Translations under genes and position numbers: made by a program
Notes under the pieces: model-generated
What the model saw: only the letters and a program-made list of their open reading frames with translations
What the model was told of the DNA's origin: nothing
The model's database searches: none
In this document: one piece after another, positions 5,749-6,241 of the stretch
How the letters are laid out: the number at the start of each line of letters is the position of its first letter
How positions within the stretch are numbered: the first letter of the stretch is position 1
From: an uncultured Dehalococcoidia bacterium
GTDB lineage: Bacteria; Chloroflexota; Dehalococcoidia; Tepidiformales; Tepidiformaceae
Direction of reading: 5' to 3'
DNA: 6,241 nt
NCBI GenBank assembly: GCA_937954195.1
Contig: CALFYR010000715.1
Location: 1-6,241 of the forward strand

Positions 5749-6138
5749 CTACAGCGCCTTCCAGAAGGTGAGCCAGTTGCCTTCGGGGTCGGCGACGGTG
5801 AATTCGCGCTGGCCCCAGGGGCGTTCGGCGAGGGGATCGAGGATGGGGACGTTCGCCGTGGTCGCCCGGGCGTGGAGGTCGTCGAGGTCTTCGGCTTCGA
5901 TGTAGAGAGAGTTTGGGGCGTTGGAGCCGAGGCGCTGTTCGATGGCGGCGTTGTAGGCGGGCGAGTAGAAGGCGGTGGCGGCTTCGAGCATGAGGCGGGC
6001 ATCACCGCGGGTGATGGCGACGTTCGGCTCAGTTGGGTCGCCGCGGTCGAGAGTGAAACCCAGGGACTCGGTGTAGAAGGTGATGGCGGCGGGCAGGTCT
6101 CGGAAGCGGAGGGAAGGGATGACGCCGTAGCCGGGCAT
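5749..6138 (-). CDS. VOC-superfamily protein, bleomycin-resistance-like type
   Basis: The 129-residue protein is a single vicinal-oxygen-chelate fold subunit of two beta-alpha-beta-beta-beta modules, probably a cytoplasmic dimer. Module 1 opens with VIPSLRFRDLPAAITFYTES (6-25) followed by LGF, the standard VOC entry. Module 2 has YIEAEDLDDLHARA (79-92) and ends with WGQREFTVADPEGNWLTFWK (108-127), the typical WG-x-RE-F-x-x-DP-x-GN ending of bleomycin-resistance and related proteins. Where metal-dependent glyoxalases have a His about seven residues before the FRD aspartate, this protein has Ile7, so a metal-free, ligand-binding role is more likely than glyoxalase I activity. The actual ligand cannot be told from sequence, and naming it a resistance gene would be unsafe. 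The start at 6138 is supported by AGGAG 7 nt upstream. It is convergent with the ASCH gene. Confidence 0.9.
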   Translation of the reverse strand: MPGYGVIPSLRFRDLPAAITFYTESLGFTLDRGDPTEPNVAITRGDARLMLEAATAFYSPAYNAAIEQRLGSNAPNSLYIEAEDLDDLHARATTANVPILDPLAERPWGQREFTVADPEGNWLTFWKAL

Positions 6139-6145
6139 GTGCTGG

Positions 6146-6150
6146 CTCCT
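6146..6150 (-). promoter_or_regulatory. Shine-Dalgarno site of the VOC gene
   Basis: On the minus strand AGGAG is followed by CCAGCAC (7 nt) and the ATG at 6138. It is the best Shine-Dalgarno site in the window and fixes this start. Confidence 0.7.
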
Positions 6151-6206
6151 GGAGGTGGTGGGGGAAGGGTAGGTGTGCGGGCCTGGCGTGTCTTGGATGG
6201 AATTGC

Positions 6207-6221
6207 GGGCGCAAGGCGCCC
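6207..6221. other. Short GC hairpin in the right-hand intergenic region
   Basis: GGGCGC (6207-6212) and GCGCCC (6216-6221) form a perfect 6-bp stem with a 3-nt loop. There is no T-run on either side, so it is not a standard intrinsic terminator. It lies about 70 nt upstream of the VOC gene and directly beside the heptamer repeat at the window edge. Confidence 0.5.
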
Positions 6222-6225
6222 GGGG

Positions 6226-6241
6226 CTGGGCGCTGGGCGCT
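6226..6241 (+). repeat. Tandem CTGGGCG heptamers, running off the window
   Basis: Two exact CTGGGCG units (6226-6232, 6233-6239) and the first two bases of a third reach the right edge. Unit length is 7 bp, as in the array at 5603, but the sequence differs. The array may continue beyond the window. Confidence 0.55.

Noticed and set aside
5749..6138. Calling the VOC protein a bleomycin-resistance or glyoxalase gene
   Set aside because: The fold is clear but the metal-ligand His is absent at the expected place and the ligand cannot be read from sequence.

Overview
The window is a GC-rich bacterial stretch (roughly 65-70% by eye) holding seven protein genes in compact, mostly alternating orientation: + - - + - + -. 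It most resembles a Chloroflexota (Dehalococcoidia-like) or possibly actinobacterial chromosome. That is inferred from the high GC, the ASCH plus winged-helix protein type, two genes with a TANNNT box 7-8 nt before the ATG (leaderless-type starts) and a lipoprotein with a Thr/Pro-rich linker. No rRNA, tRNA, CRISPR array, transposase, integrase or phage gene was seen.

Layout. (1) 2-1579, +: DNA repair ATPase RecN, cut at its 5' end by the window edge so that the P-loop lies outside. (2) 1583-1786, -: a 67-residue helical protein of unknown function, stop-to-stop with recN across 3 nt. (3) 1860-2534, -: ribonuclease HI with an N-terminal four-cysteine zinc ribbon, upstream of and possibly co-transcribed with the small gene. 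(4) 2628-3551, +: a membrane-anchored HExxH metallopeptidase of the YpfJ/KPN_02809 type, divergent from RNase HI. (5) 3570-4970, -: a lipoprotein carrying a PQQ-like beta-propeller, convergent with the peptidase across 18 nt. (6) 5034-5615, +: an ASCH-like domain joined to a winged helix, divergent from the lipoprotein across 63 nt. (7) 5749-6138, -: a VOC-superfamily protein of the bleomycin-resistance-like type.

Functionally this reads as ordinary housekeeping and accessory chromosome. RecN and RNase HI both serve genome maintenance (double-strand break repair; RNA:DNA hybrid removal), but they are convergent and not one operon. The peptidase and lipoprotein are envelope proteins encoded convergently. 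The ASCH-winged-helix protein probably binds nucleic acid. I see no coherent new multi-gene system. The points most worth a second look are the zinc-ribbon RNase HI, the ASCH-winged-helix protein, a tandem 7-bp repeat that supplies the stop codon of the ASCH gene together with a different 7-bp repeat at the right edge, and the paired leaderless-type start signals.
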